Shown: positions 44,500 to 54,627 of the stretch, one piece after another
Layout: each line of letters starts with the position of its first letter
Numbering within the stretch: position 1 is the first letter of the stretch
NCBI GenBank assembly: GCA_020072645.1
Contig: JAIQGK010000020.1
Coordinates: forward strand, 1 to 64,000
Origin: Terriglobia bacterium
Lineage (GTDB): Bacteria > Acidobacteriota > Terriglobia > Terriglobales > Acidobacteriaceae
Length of the DNA stretch: 64,000 bases
Reading direction: 5' to 3'
Position numbers and translations under genes: made by a program
The notes under the pieces: model-generated
What the model saw: the letters and a program-made list of their open reading frames with translations, nothing else
Databases searched by the model: none
Told to the model about the DNA's origin: nothing

Positions 44500-45669
44500 C
44501 TACCGGGCCACATGACGCGGCAATTGCTCCTGCGCCAGGCTCCGCGCCTGGGCGTCAATGGCAAGTACCTCTTCTATAGATTCAGGACGGCAGGCCGTAG
44601 TTTCATTCATTGTGCGCTCAACCACCTTAGAAATATCGGTAAAACCGATTTCCCGTTTTAGGAAAGCAGCTACGGCGACCTCATCTGCCGCATTGAGGGC
44701 AATGGTTTTCGATGCCCCGGCAGCCGCCGCTTCATAGGCCAGGCGCAGGCAGGGGAATTTGTCAGGATCGGGCGGCGCAAAGTCGAGCCGTTTCAGGTCA
44801 AGAACGTTGAATCGCAGGTCAGACTCGATGCGCTCCGGGTAAGTCAGCGCGTAAAGAATCGGCAGGCGCATGTCCGTGACCGAAAGCTGCGCCAGAATGC
44901 TGCCGTCATTGAATTCGACGAGAGAGTGAATCGTCGATTGTGGATGAACGATCACCTTCACGCGCTCTGGCGGCATATCAAACAGCCGGCAGGCTTCTAT
45001 GACTTCAAATCCCTTGTTCATCAGGGTGGCGGAATCGATGGTGATGCGCTGGCCCATCTTCCACGTGGGATGATTCAGCGCCTGCTCCACCGTGATTTTT
45101 TCGAAGTCAGATTTTGGTGTATTCAGAAATGGCCCGCCGCTGGCGGTAAGCCATACCCGTTCGACCTCATTCATTCTTCCGCCACGCATGCATTGGTGGA
45201 CGGCGTTGTGTTCGCTATCGATCGGGAGCAGAGGCTTGCCCTGCCTGCGCGCTTCAGCCGTGATCAACTCACCTGCCGCGACCAGGCATTCCTTGTTTGC
45301 TAACCCTATTGCTTTGCCTGCCCGAACGGCTTCATATGTCGCTTTCAATCCCGCAACGCCCACAATGGCGCTCACCACAAAATCAACTTCAGGATGCGTG
45401 GCCACCCGCACGGTTCCGGGCTGTCCATGGACAACTTCAATGTGGCCAAGACCCTCAGCCTTGAGCTGCTTGTGAACTTTTTCGGCATCCTGCTCTGAGG
45501 CAAGTGAAAGAATTTTCGGTTTCCAGCGGCGCGCGTCGTTCAAGGCGGATTCAATGTTCGAACCTGCGGCCATTGTCCACAACTGAAATCGCTCAGGATT
45601 GTTTTCAATCACGTTGAGCGTGCTGCGGCCAATAGAGCCGGTGGAACCGAGGATGGCAATGCGTTTCAT
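44500..45669 (-). CDS. dxr: 1-deoxy-D-xylulose 5-phosphate reductoisomerase
   Basis: The 389-residue enzyme makes MEP, the committed step of non-mevalonate isoprenoid synthesis, feeding undecaprenyl phosphate. It begins MKRIAILGSTGSIGRSTL with the NADPH loop GSTGSIG (8-14). NKECLVAAGE, LPIDSEHNAVHQ, LTASGGPF and TIDSATLMNKGFEVIEA are present in turn. Start at 45669 is preferred to an in-frame Met 15 codons upstream, because it opens directly with the NADPH-binding strand. This ATG overlaps the cdsA stop by four bases. Confidence 0.96.
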   Translation of the reverse strand: MKRIAILGSTGSIGRSTLNVIENNPERFQLWTMAAGSNIESALNDARRWKPKILSLASEQDAEKVHKQLKAEGLGHIEVVHGQPGTVRVATHPEVDFVVSAIVGVAGLKATYEAVRAGKAIGLANKECLVAAGELITAEARRQGKPLLPIDSEHNAVHQCMRGGRMNEVERVWLTASGGPFLNTPKSDFEKITVEQALNHPTWKMGQRITIDSATLMNKGFEVIEACRLFDMPPERVKVIVHPQSTIHSLVEFNDGSILAQLSVTDMRLPILYALTYPERIESDLRFNVLDLKRLDFAPPDPDKFPCLRLAYEAAAAGASKTIALNAADEVAVAAFLKREIGFTDISKVVERTMNETTACRPESIEEVLAIDAQARSLAQEQLPRHVAR

Positions 45670-46592
45670 GGTTGATGCCTGAGCGCCATATATAAAGCGG
45701 GATAGAAAAACCATAATACCGGAGCCGCGAACAGCATCGCGTCAATCCGGTCCAGCAAACCGCCATGGCCGGGTAGCAATGTCCCGGAATCCTTAACGTC
45801 CGCTCCGCGTTTGAAGGCCGATTCTGCCAAATCACCAAGCTGAGCAGCAATGTTGACCACGAAACCAAACACGGCGGCAAGCTGCCAGCCAGGCGCGTAC
45901 AGCCGGATATCGGTAAAGAGAAGGCTCTCTGACGGCAGCGCGTGAAGCTTTACCAATACCGTTCCAAGAGAGTGTATGTAGTGAAAGAGCACAATTGAGA
46001 CCAGCACCGCTCCTGCCGTGGAAGCGATAGCTCCTTCCCAGGTTTTTTTCGGGCTGATGGTTTCTGCCAGCTTATGTTTTCCGAAAGCGCGTCCAATGTA
46101 ATAGGCAAAAATGTCGCCGGACCATACCACCAAGAGAAAGACGAATACGGTAACGCGGCCATTCTCAAAATGCCCGATGGTTGAGATTTCGCCCAACGTT
46201 AAGGCCACATAAATGAACCCGAAATAAGAAAATGCCGCCGCCGGCAAAACATCCTTCATCGGCCAGAGAAACATGCCAAGAGCCACCAGGACAAGGGGCA
46301 GCACGCGTGCACCGGTTGCGTCGGTGGCCCATCGGTCAAACGCTCTACCAAGATTTTCTATACCAAACGCATTGATTCCAAAAAGACTCTGGCCCAGAAA
46401 ATACAGGCCAATCGCCACCTCGACCACGTAGGCATGCAGCTTTTGCTGGTAATGGAACGCGATGCCGAAATATTCATGGACGGCAAGCACGGCGATCAGC
46501 CCAATAAACGCGCTGTAAAGCCAGTTTGGCGCCTTGAACAAAATCAGCAGCACCACCGGCACCAGCACCGCTGCGGTAAGGACTCTTTTCAT
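45666..46592 (-). CDS. cdsA: Phosphatidate cytidylyltransferase
   Basis: This 308-residue membrane enzyme makes CDP-diacylglycerol for phospholipid synthesis. It has eight or so hydrophobic segments, SPKKTWEGAIAS, and the family signature GDLAESAFKRGADVKDSG with GHGGLLDRIDAM near the C-terminus. Its start abuts the uppS stop, and its stop overlaps the dxr start, so the three genes are co-translated. Confidence 0.95.
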   Translation of the reverse strand: MKRVLTAAVLVPVVLLILFKAPNWLYSAFIGLIAVLAVHEYFGIAFHYQQKLHAYVVEVAIGLYFLGQSLFGINAFGIENLGRAFDRWATDATGARVLPLVLVALGMFLWPMKDVLPAAAFSYFGFIYVALTLGEISTIGHFENGRVTVFVFLLVVWSGDIFAYYIGRAFGKHKLAETISPKKTWEGAIASTAGAVLVSIVLFHYIHSLGTVLVKLHALPSESLLFTDIRLYAPGWQLAAVFGFVVNIAAQLGDLAESAFKRGADVKDSGTLLPGHGGLLDRIDAMLFAAPVLWFFYPALYMALRHQP

Positions 46593-47399
46593 CTAGTTTG
46601 AGCTGCCTGGGCTGGGTTCGTTCAAGCCGCCATAGCGCCGTTCGCGCGACTGATATTCCTTGATGGCTTCCAGCAGATGCACGCCGTTGAAGTCAGGCCA
46701 GAGCGTCTTGGTCACATAGATTTCCGCGTACGCCGCCTGCCACAGCAGGAAATTGCTCAGGCGCATTTCACCGCTGGTGCGGATAATCAGGTCCAGCTCC
46801 GGCAGGTTGCTGGTGTACATGTGGCGGTTCAGGCTCTCTTCGTCGATCTTGAAATGGTCCAGGCCGCCATTGTTGGCCGCGGCGTTCACCATGGATTTGC
46901 AGGCGTCCACGATCTCTGAGCGCGATCCATAATTCAGCGCCAGCGTCATGACCATGCCGGTGTGGTGCGCCGTTTGCTCTTTGGCCCAGGCCATGCGCTC
47001 CTGTACTTCCTGCGGCAGCATGTGGCTGCGACCGATAAATGACAGCCGGATATTGTTGCGATGCATCAGCGGCAGCTCATTCTTCAGATATCGGTGCAGG
47101 AGCTTCATTAGAAAGTGGATTTCCGTCGGAGGACGGCGGGTGAAGTTCTCCGCTGAAAAAGCATAGAGCGTCAGTGCAGACAATCCGATATTGGAAGCCG
47201 TGGTCACGACTTTGCGGACGGAGTCCACACCCCGGCGATGGCCGGCAATACGCGGCAGGTGGCGGCGTTTGGCCCAGCGGCCGTTGCCGTCCATGATGAT
47301 CGCGACATGTTTTGGGAACTGGTGAGGATCAAGCTGGCTGTAGAGTTCAGCTTCCTTTCGGTCCAGCCCCGAAGGAATGGTTCGCAAAATGCCTCTCAA
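46593..47399 (-). CDS. uppS: Undecaprenyl diphosphate synthase
   Basis: This 268-residue cis-prenyltransferase makes the C55 carrier lipid of wall synthesis. The first conserved region is HVAIIMDGNGRWAKRR with the catalytic Asp37. LTLYAFSAENFTRRP, SEIVDACKS, and the PELDLIIRTSGEMRLSNF segment (in parts) follow. It is the first gene of the cluster. The upstream 270 bases hold the promoter, which I could not pinpoint. Confidence 0.95.
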   Translation of the reverse strand: MRGILRTIPSGLDRKEAELYSQLDPHQFPKHVAIIMDGNGRWAKRRHLPRIAGHRRGVDSVRKVVTTASNIGLSALTLYAFSAENFTRRPPTEIHFLMKLLHRYLKNELPLMHRNNIRLSFIGRSHMLPQEVQERMAWAKEQTAHHTGMVMTLALNYGSRSEIVDACKSMVNAAANNGGLDHFKIDEESLNRHMYTSNLPELDLIIRTSGEMRLSNFLLWQAAYAEIYVTKTLWPDFNGVHLLEAIKEYQSRERRYGGLNEPSPGSSN

Positions 47400-47669
47400 T
47401 ACACTTCAACGCTAGCACAGCAGCTCTGGTCGTGCAATTTCCGGGCCCTAAGGTTTGTAAAGCTGGTCCGTAGATGCGGTTTCTCGAGGCGGGATACCCT
47501 CAGGGCCGAACACTTTCGTGAGTGCCTAAGACGGAACACCCTGCATCAATACAATGAGGATACGTTGGCAGGCTGTGGAAATTACTGTAAGCTGAATTCT
47601 GCATTCGGTGGCACTCCACCGCAATCGCCCATGCAAGCCGGAACCAGTCAATTCGAGAGCCGTAAGCTC

Positions 47670-47936
47670 ATGCGCCTGATCGCAATGGTCTGCATTGTGC
47701 TTGCCTTGTTTGTGGCCGGACTGGAAGCAACGCATAGCCATTCCGATGCCGCAGTCGCGCAGAACTCTTCTACTTGTGTTATCTGCCTTTCCGTTCATGC
47801 GAATGCGCCCACGGTCACGGTTTACCTGCTGCTGGTCTTCCATTCCGTGGAAGCTTTTACCGTCCCGTATAAAACACAGGGCAAGAGCGCCATTTCTGAG
47901 CTGAGCCTCTTCATCCGCCCGCCTCCCGCTGCCTGA
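47670..47936 (+). CDS. Small membrane protein with HSH and CxxC motifs
   Basis: This 88-residue frame (an ATG at 47631 would add 13 residues) has an N-terminal hydrophobic stretch (LIAMVCIVLALFVAGL), then THSHSD, CVICLSVHAN, and a second hydrophobic segment. Cys and His placed together outside the membrane could bind metal. It lies 57 bases before the CzcCBA-like genes and on the same strand. It resembles the DUF2946-type small proteins found near metal transporters. Translation is likely but not proved. Confidence 0.6.
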   Translation: MRLIAMVCIVLALFVAGLEATHSHSDAAVAQNSSTCVICLSVHANAPTVTVYLLLVFHSVEAFTVPYKTQGKSAISELSLFIRPPPAA

Positions 47937-47993
47937 TCCAGGCCATTCATCCAGATTAGCTCCATAAAATCCAGAATTTTTTGGAGGGGAACG

Positions 47994-49352
47994 ATGTTTC
48001 GGGTGTCCCTCTTGCTTTCATGCTTTATGCTGCCTCCGCTTTTGCCGGGGCAGACGACAATTCCGCTTAGCTCTTCCGCCGCCGGCCAAAGCCAATCGGC
48101 GCCGTCCGCAGGCCAATCTACGCCTCCTGTGGCCACGCCCACGCCGACCCGCGATCGCCCCGCGGCCACGCAAATCACTTTGGAGCAGGCGATCACAATG
48201 GCGCTGGCGAACAGTCCCAGCATCAAAGCCGCGCGTACGCAGATCCAGCAAAACCAGGCGCAGGAAATTACCGCCAATCTTCGGCCGAACCCGACACTTG
48301 CCTGGGACTCGCAATTTATACCGGTGTTTAGCGGAGACTTCTCTACCGATACGCTGAACAACCTGCAGCAATTTGATATCGGCCTGGGCTATCTTTTTGA
48401 GCGCGGGCACAAACGCCAGAACCGATTGCAGGCTGCTCGCGATGCAACGGCCGTGACAGCAGCGCAGATCGCCGATACGGAACGCACGCTGGTCTTCAAT
48501 GTTGCGCAGCAGTTCATTGATGTGCTGCTGGCAAATTCCACATTACAGTTTGCGCTGGAAAACCTGAACAGCTTTCAGGACACAGTCAGGATCAGCGAAC
48601 AGCGTTACAAAGCCGGAGATATCAGTGAAGGCGACTACCTGAAGATCAAGCTGCAACTCCTGCAATTCCAGACTGATGTAAGTTCCGCCCGAGTAGCCAA
48701 AGTCCAGGCCCTGGGTAGCCTGCGCCAACTCGTTGGATACGCCTCACTCCCGCACGATTTTGACGTGGTCGGCGACTTGGACTACCAGCCGCTCACGGCA
48801 GCCCTGCCGGACTTGCAGGTAAAGGCTCTGGCCACGCGGCCTGATCTGCTGGCAGCGCAAAAGGGAATAAAAGCCGCCAACAGCCAGATTTCGCTGGCCA
48901 AGGCAAATTCGAAAGTGGATTTCAATGCTTCCGCCAGTTACTCGCACGTATCCGGCGCAAGCTCTACCTCGCTCTTCTTTAGCGTTCCACTTCCCATCTT
49001 TGACCGCAATCAAGGTGAAATTGCGCGAACCAAATTCGCGCTGACCGGCGCTGAGCTAACCGCCAAAGCCGCTGAGGACACGGTAATGACCGACGTGACG
49101 AACGCGTATGAATCGGCAAGTTCCAACCAGGACGTGGTGAAGCTTTATGTTTCCGGCTACCTCAAGCAGGCGCAGGATTCGCGCGACATCAGCCAATATG
49201 CATATAAGGCGGGCGCAGCCACCTTGCTTGATTTTCTCGATGCCGAGCGGAGTTATCGCTCAACACAACTCGCTTACCGGCAGGCGCTGGCCGCCTACAT
49301 GCTCAGCCTGGAGCAGTTGCGGCAGGCCATCGGGACAAGGAGTTTGCCATGA
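47994..49352 (+). CDS. TolC-family outer-membrane factor of a metal efflux system
   Basis: The 452-residue protein is exported (MFRVSLLLSCFMLPPLLPG) and has the two long coiled repeats of OEP proteins (ITLEQAITMALANSPSIKAA; the second around 280-440, LEQLRQAIGT at the end). It forms the outer-membrane channel of a tripartite RND pump (CzcC/CusC role). A strong site (ggaggggaa) precedes the ATG. The stop overlaps the next gene by four bases (ATGA). Confidence 0.92.
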   Translation: MFRVSLLLSCFMLPPLLPGQTTIPLSSSAAGQSQSAPSAGQSTPPVATPTPTRDRPAATQITLEQAITMALANSPSIKAARTQIQQNQAQEITANLRPNPTLAWDSQFIPVFSGDFSTDTLNNLQQFDIGLGYLFERGHKRQNRLQAARDATAVTAAQIADTERTLVFNVAQQFIDVLLANSTLQFALENLNSFQDTVRISEQRYKAGDISEGDYLKIKLQLLQFQTDVSSARVAKVQALGSLRQLVGYASLPHDFDVVGDLDYQPLTAALPDLQVKALATRPDLLAAQKGIKAANSQISLAKANSKVDFNASASYSHVSGASSTSLFFSVPLPIFDRNQGEIARTKFALTGAELTAKAAEDTVMTDVTNAYESASSNQDVVKLYVSGYLKQAQDSRDISQYAYKAGAATLLDFLDAERSYRSTQLAYRQALAAYMLSLEQLRQAIGTRSLP

Positions 49353-50521
49353 GATATCTTCACCAACTGCTCCGCCCAATTTCGCTTAATGCCAAGGCTT
49401 CGATCATGGCGGCTCTGGCTCTTGGGATGATTCTGTCCGGATGTTCGAGTGGCGATCCGAAGGCCAAAGAAAAAAGCGCAACGGATGCCAATAAGACCCA
49501 GCTGTTTACCGTGCCTAAAGAGCAGGTTTCGCACATCCAGGTGGTCACGGTCCAACCCACATCATGGCCGCGCGTTCTGCGGTTGAACGGAACAGTTGCG
49601 TACAACAGCTTTCTCACTACGCCTGTCATCTCGCAGGTGAGCGGACCGGTAAGCAGGATTCTGGTTTCGCCGGGCCAGCAGGTGAAAAAGGGCCAGCCGA
49701 TGTTGTACGTCAGCAGCCCGGATTACTCCCAGCTTCGCGCGAATTACCTGAAGGCGCGTGACGCGCATTCACTGGCGCACAAGAATTACCTGCGCTCGCA
49801 GGACCTCTACGCTCACCATGCGATCGCCGAACGTGATTTGCAGGCGGCGGAGTCGGCGGAAATACAAGCGCAAGCCGATCAGCAGGCGGCAGAGCAATCG
49901 CTAAAGATTCTCGGCATTCCGCGTCCGGACACGCTGATTGAGAATCCTACTTCGCCGGAAGTTCCGGTGCTTGCGCCCATTCCGGGCGAGGCCGTTGAAC
50001 GCCTGGTGGCGCCAGGACAAGTGCTTCAAGCGGGACAAACGCAGTGTTTCACCATCTCCAACATGAGTACGGTCTGGGTGCTCGCCAACGTTTATGAGAA
50101 CCAACTCGCTTACGTCCACGTGGGCGATCCTGTCACGATCAAGACGGATGCGTATCCCGACGTGTTTCATGGACGAATTTCTTTCATGGGCGCGGCGCTG
50201 GACGCCACATCAAGGACATTGCAAGCGCGAATCGACACCAAGAACCCTGAAGGCCGCTTGAAAAAAGACATGTACGTAACAGCTACGGTTGTGGCAGGCA
50301 AGATCGATAACGCGCTGCTGGTGCCGGATGCGGCAGTGTTGCGCGACGCAGAGAATGAGCCGTTTGTTTATGTGGCAGTGGCGCAAGACCAGTTCGCGCG
50401 ACGACCGGTAAAACTGGGCCAAAGCAGTGACGGCAAAACGCAGATCATCGCCGGTCTGCAACCTGGAGAACGCGTCGCCGGCAACGGCAGCTTGTTCCTG
50501 CAGTTTGCGAGTTCGCAATAA
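49349..50521 (+). CDS. Membrane fusion lipoprotein of a metal RND pump
   Basis: This 390-residue adaptor (CzcB/CusB role) has a signal sequence with lipobox LSGC (Cys32). It then has barrel-sandwich (ILVSPGQQVKKGQPMLYVSSPDYS, in parts), hairpin (about 115-180) and beta-barrel domains (VWVLANVYENQLAYVHVG). It bridges the inner-membrane pump and the outer-membrane channel. Its stop overlaps the pump ATG by one base. Confidence 0.92.
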   Translation: MRYLHQLLRPISLNAKASIMAALALGMILSGCSSGDPKAKEKSATDANKTQLFTVPKEQVSHIQVVTVQPTSWPRVLRLNGTVAYNSFLTTPVISQVSGPVSRILVSPGQQVKKGQPMLYVSSPDYSQLRANYLKARDAHSLAHKNYLRSQDLYAHHAIAERDLQAAESAEIQAQADQQAAEQSLKILGIPRPDTLIENPTSPEVPVLAPIPGEAVERLVAPGQVLQAGQTQCFTISNMSTVWVLANVYENQLAYVHVGDPVTIKTDAYPDVFHGRISFMGAALDATSRTLQARIDTKNPEGRLKKDMYVTATVVAGKIDNALLVPDAAVLRDAENEPFVYVAVAQDQFARRPVKLGQSSDGKTQIIAGLQPGERVAGNGSLFLQFASSQ

Positions 50522-53500
50522 TGATCCACAGACTTGTACAAATGGCTTTGCGGCAGCGCTTTCTGGTGCTGATGCTCACCGTGCTGCTGATCATCGCCGG
50601 CATAGTGTCATTTCAGCGCATGCCGGTGGACGCATACCCAGACCTTGCTCCGCCCACGGTCGAACTCATCACGCAGTGGCCAGGCCACGCCGCGGAAGAA
50701 GTTGAGCGGCTCATCACTCTCCCGCTGGAAGTGGAAATGTCTGGCGCGCCCAAAATGGTGGTGATGCGCTCCATCTCGCTCTACGGGCTCTCCGATATCA
50801 AGCTTACGTTTGAAGAGGGAACCGACAATTATTTTTCTCGGCAGGTAATTTTCCAGAGAATCGGCGACGCGGAGCTTCCCACGGGCGTGACGCCCAGCAT
50901 GGCGCCGCTATTCAGTCCCAGCGGACTTGTCTATCGCTACGTGCTGGAAAGTCCTGACCGCACACCGCAGGAGTTGAAGACCATTGAAGACTGGGTGGTT
51001 GAGCGGGCATACAAATCCGTTCCCGGCGTGGCCGACGATTCCGGCCTTGGCGGCACGGTCATGCAGTATCAGGTGCTGCTGGATCCTTCGCGGCTGTACG
51101 GATATCACCTGACAGTCCCGCAGGTGCTCCAGGCGCTTTCAGTCAACAACGCGAATGCCGGCGGCGGATTTTATTCCCAGGGCGGCCAATTCTATTACGT
51201 CCGCGGGCTTGGTCTGGTGCAAAACACCAGCGACATCGGCAACATCGTGATTGCCAGCAACAAGGGAACGCCGATTCGTATCCGGGACGTTGGCGACGTG
51301 ACGATTGGCAATGCTCCGCGCCTTGGTAGCTTTGGTTTCCAGACGCACAACGAAAATCACGACGATGCCGTGGAAGGCGTGATCCTGATGCGCCGCGATG
51401 AGCAGACGCAGACCGTTCTGAAGGCCGTACAAAAGAAGACGGAGGAGTTAAACAGCTCCATTCTGCCGCGTGACGTGAAGGTGCGGCCTTTTTATGACCG
51501 TAGCGATCTGGTCGAGGTTACTACGCGGACAGTGGAAGGCAATCTTATCCGCGGGATGATCCTGGTTCTGCTGGTGCTGCTTTTCTTCCTGGTGAGCGTT
51601 CGTGCTGCCGTTATTGTCGCGCTCACCATCCCGCTGGGACTGTTGTTTGCTTTCATCGTGCTGCATGCGCATGATGTTTCCGCCAACCTGCTGTCGATAG
51701 GCGCCATTGACTTTGGCATCATCATTGACGGCACAGTGGTCATGGTGGAAAACATCTACCGCGAGCTGGCGCTGCGAGAAGGCCAGCCCTACAAACTGAA
51801 CGAAGTGATTCTGGCGGCGGCCAAGGACGTTGATCGCCCTATTTTTTATTCCGTCGCTGTCATCATCGCGGGTTATCTTCCTATCTATGCGCTGAGTGGG
51901 CCTTCCGGGAAGCTTTTCCATCCCATGGCGGAAACCATGTCGTTCGCCCTGATCGGCGCGCTGATACTTACGCTCACGCTGGTTCCGGTGCTGGCTTCCT
52001 ACATGTTCACCAAGGGCGTTAAGGAACCAAAGAACCGCGCGTTTGAGTGGATCAAAGACATTTATACGTGGCAGCTCGACTGGTGCCTTGACCATCGCAG
52101 GCTGACGCTGCTGATTGCGGTTTTGATTTTTGCCGCGACGCTCTGCCTCGTTCCTTTTATCGGCGGCGAATTCATGCCTCATCTCGATGAAGGCGCGCTG
52201 TGGGTCCGCGCCACCATGCCTTATACGATTTCCTTTGAAGAGTCGAGCAAGATTGTGCCGCAGGTCCGCAACATTCTGATTTCTTATCCTCAAGTTACGG
52301 TGGTTGGCTCCGAGCATGGCCGTCCCGACGATGGCACCGATCCTACCGGATTTTTTAACGCCGAATTTTATGTCGGACTGAAGCCGTACGACGATTCGTC
52401 CTGGAAGGGCAAGCTCGATACCAAGGAAAAGCTGATTGCTGACATCGACAAAAGACTGGAAGCTTTTCCCGGAATCATTTTTAACTACACGCAACCGGCC
52501 GAAGACGCAGTGGACGAAGCACTTACCGGTCTGAAGAGTTCATTGGCCGTAAAGATTTACGGTTCCGATCTTGATGTGCTGGAAAAGAAGGCCGTGGAAA
52601 TCAAGAAGACGCTGGAGAATGTGCGCGGCTTTTCTGACCTTACGGTGGTGCATGAGCTGGGCCAGCCGAGCCTGAACATCAATGTTGATCGAGAGAAGAT
52701 CGCGCGCTATGGCATCAACGTGGCTGACGTGGAAGCAGTGATACAAGCCGCGGTGGGCGGACAGGCCGCTACACAGGTAGTGCAGGGAGAAAAGCTTTTT
52801 GATCTTGTGGTGCGCATGCAGCCGCAGTTCCGCAGCAGCGCACAGGAAATCGGCAACCTGCTGGTGGGCACTCCGGACGGCCAGCAGATTCCCATCAGCC
52901 AGATGGCGGAAATCAAGCAGGGAAACGGCGCATCATTTATCTATCGTGAAAACAACTCACGCTATATCGGCGTGCAGTACAGCATTGAAAACCGCGACCT
53001 GCAACGGGCGGTAGAAGATGGGCAGGCCGCGGTGCAGAAAAATGTATCAATACCCGGCGGATACCAGATCGCGTGGGGTGGCGAGTATGACCAGTTCATC
53101 GCCGCCAAGCAGCAGCTCAGCATCATAGGTCCGTTGGCGGTTCTGCTGATCTTCTTTATCCTGTTTGCTCTGTATGGCAACTTCAAATTTCCCATGGCAA
53201 TTGCCCTGGACGTGATCATGACCGAGCCGGTGGGCGCGCTGATTGCGCTCAAGCTCACGCATACGCCGTTCAGCGTTTCATCTGTGCTCGGCCTGCTGGC
53301 GTTGATGGGAGTGTCAGTGGAGACAGGCGTGATCCTGATCTCTTACATCAACAAGCTCCGGCTGGAAGGCATGGACATACGCTCGGCGACGCGTGAGGCG
53401 GCTCTGCTGCGGTTGCGCCCGATCATGATGACCGCTCTTGTGGCGTGCCTTGGCCTGCTGCCTGCGGCGCTATCGACGGGGATCGGCTCAGACACGCAGA

Positions 53501-53616
53501 AGCCTTTTGCCATTGTGATTGTGGCCGGACTTATTTCCCGGCTGTTCTTAGGCTTCTTTATCAATCCGGTGCTGTATCGGACCATCGCCCGCGAAGGCGA
53601 CGTATTGCAGGTTTGA
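50521..53616 (+). CDS. CzcA-type heavy-metal RND efflux pump
   Basis: This 1031-residue inner-membrane pump has twelve membrane helices in two repeats. TM4 carries AIDFGIIIDGTVVMVEN, giving Asp397, Asp403 and Glu410. This D-D-E arrangement is the one known for the divalent cation (Zn/Co/Cd/Ni) HME branch; Cu/Ag pumps have a different motif. The periplasmic loops, the ends of TM10-12 (SVSSVLGLLALMGVSVETG) and the length all fit. With the lipoprotein and channel it makes a CzcCBA-type system. The actual metal is unknown. Confidence 0.93.
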   Translation: MIHRLVQMALRQRFLVLMLTVLLIIAGIVSFQRMPVDAYPDLAPPTVELITQWPGHAAEEVERLITLPLEVEMSGAPKMVVMRSISLYGLSDIKLTFEEGTDNYFSRQVIFQRIGDAELPTGVTPSMAPLFSPSGLVYRYVLESPDRTPQELKTIEDWVVERAYKSVPGVADDSGLGGTVMQYQVLLDPSRLYGYHLTVPQVLQALSVNNANAGGGFYSQGGQFYYVRGLGLVQNTSDIGNIVIASNKGTPIRIRDVGDVTIGNAPRLGSFGFQTHNENHDDAVEGVILMRRDEQTQTVLKAVQKKTEELNSSILPRDVKVRPFYDRSDLVEVTTRTVEGNLIRGMILVLLVLLFFLVSVRAAVIVALTIPLGLLFAFIVLHAHDVSANLLSIGAIDFGIIIDGTVVMVENIYRELALREGQPYKLNEVILAAAKDVDRPIFYSVAVIIAGYLPIYALSGPSGKLFHPMAETMSFALIGALILTLTLVPVLASYMFTKGVKEPKNRAFEWIKDIYTWQLDWCLDHRRLTLLIAVLIFAATLCLVPFIGGEFMPHLDEGALWVRATMPYTISFEESSKIVPQVRNILISYPQVTVVGSEHGRPDDGTDPTGFFNAEFYVGLKPYDDSSWKGKLDTKEKLIADIDKRLEAFPGIIFNYTQPAEDAVDEALTGLKSSLAVKIYGSDLDVLEKKAVEIKKTLENVRGFSDLTVVHELGQPSLNINVDREKIARYGINVADVEAVIQAAVGGQAATQVVQGEKLFDLVVRMQPQFRSSAQEIGNLLVGTPDGQQIPISQMAEIKQGNGASFIYRENNSRYIGVQYSIENRDLQRAVEDGQAAVQKNVSIPGGYQIAWGGEYDQFIAAKQQLSIIGPLAVLLIFFILFALYGNFKFPMAIALDVIMTEPVGALIALKLTHTPFSVSSVLGLLALMGVSVETGVILISYINKLRLEGMDIRSATREAALLRLRPIMMTALVACLGLLPAALSTGIGSDTQKPFAIVIVAGLISRLFLGFFINPVLYRTIAREGDVLQV

Positions 53617-53709
53617 TCCGCGACCAAAGAAAGCTCGCTTTAGGCCAAGGCCATACGCTGGCCTTCCGGGCAGCAGATTTTCAGCCTCCGTTTGAACTAG
53701 AATTTATAG

Positions 53710-54564
53710 GTGATCACCGGAGCCAGTTCAGACATCATCCAGGCATTTGCCGCGCTGGTGGGTTCGGAAATCGAAGACGAGCGGGTCGATCTTCTGCGCT
53801 CCGCGCTGACTTTTTCCCGAATTGAAGATCCGCAACTCGATATCGAGCATTACGTGCGGCGCGTGGACGAACTGGCCGCGCGCGTGGCAGAAAAAATCGA
53901 CGACCCGGACGATCCCGTGCAGATCATTGCCGCGTTGAACGACGTGCTTTTCCAGGAAGAGATGTTTCGCGGAAACACCGTGGATTATTACAGTCCACGA
54001 AATTCTTTTCTTCATGATGTGCTCGACCGCCGCCTGGGTATTCCCATTACTCTGGCGCTGGTCTATATGGAAGTGGCGCGGCGCGTGAGTTTTCAGTTAT
54101 TCGGCGTCGGAATGCCGGGACATTTTCTGCTCAAGCACTATGACGTGGATGGCCATTCCATTTTAATTGACGCTTTTGAGCGCGGGTCAATCGTGACTGA
54201 GGACGATTGCCGCCAGAAGCTCGACAGCATTTATGCTGGCCAGGTGGCGCTGCAACCCGAATTTCTTCTGGCCGTAACGCGCCGCCAGATGCTGACACGC
54301 ATGCTGAACAACCTGCGCACGGTTTACCTTTCCCAGCGCGATTTCCGCCGAGCTGTGCAGGTGGTGGACCTGATCCTGGTGATCTATCCGCGCTCGCCTG
54401 AAGACATGAAGCAGCGCGCGGTGCTGCGGTATAACCTCAACGATTATCGCGGCGCGCTGAGCGATTTTGATGAGTACGTAAAGATGTCTCCTGACGCTTC
54501 CGACGCTGAAGAGATCCGGCAGACCGCGCTGTCACTGCGGCGGTCAATGGCGATGATGAACTAA
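53710..54564 (+). CDS. SirB1-like transglutaminase-fold/TPR protein
   Basis: This 284-residue protein matches SirB1-type proteins: a transglutaminase-like fold (LNDVLFQEEMFRGN; YYSPRNSFLHDVLDRRLGIPITLALVYMEVARR in parts; GMPGHFLLKH) and C-terminal TPR-like helices (about 215-280). It starts at a GTG. SirB1 homologues are often near release-factor methyltransferase genes, but not here. The biochemical activity is not established. Confidence 0.85.
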   Translation: MITGASSDIIQAFAALVGSEIEDERVDLLRSALTFSRIEDPQLDIEHYVRRVDELAARVAEKIDDPDDPVQIIAALNDVLFQEEMFRGNTVDYYSPRNSFLHDVLDRRLGIPITLALVYMEVARRVSFQLFGVGMPGHFLLKHYDVDGHSILIDAFERGSIVTEDDCRQKLDSIYAGQVALQPEFLLAVTRRQMLTRMLNNLRTVYLSQRDFRRAVQVVDLILVIYPRSPEDMKQRAVLRYNLNDYRGALSDFDEYVKMSPDASDAEEIRQTALSLRRSMAMMN

Positions 54565-54627
54565 TCTGCAATCCCGAGTGCGACTTGGGCGATCTCTGGG
54601 TTTCAGCTCGTTGCAATCGCTATTCCA

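Noticed and set aside
51448-52494. Minus-strand frame of 348 codons
   Set aside because: It is opposite the RND pump gene and has the Arg/Gln/Asp bias of antisense to membrane proteins.
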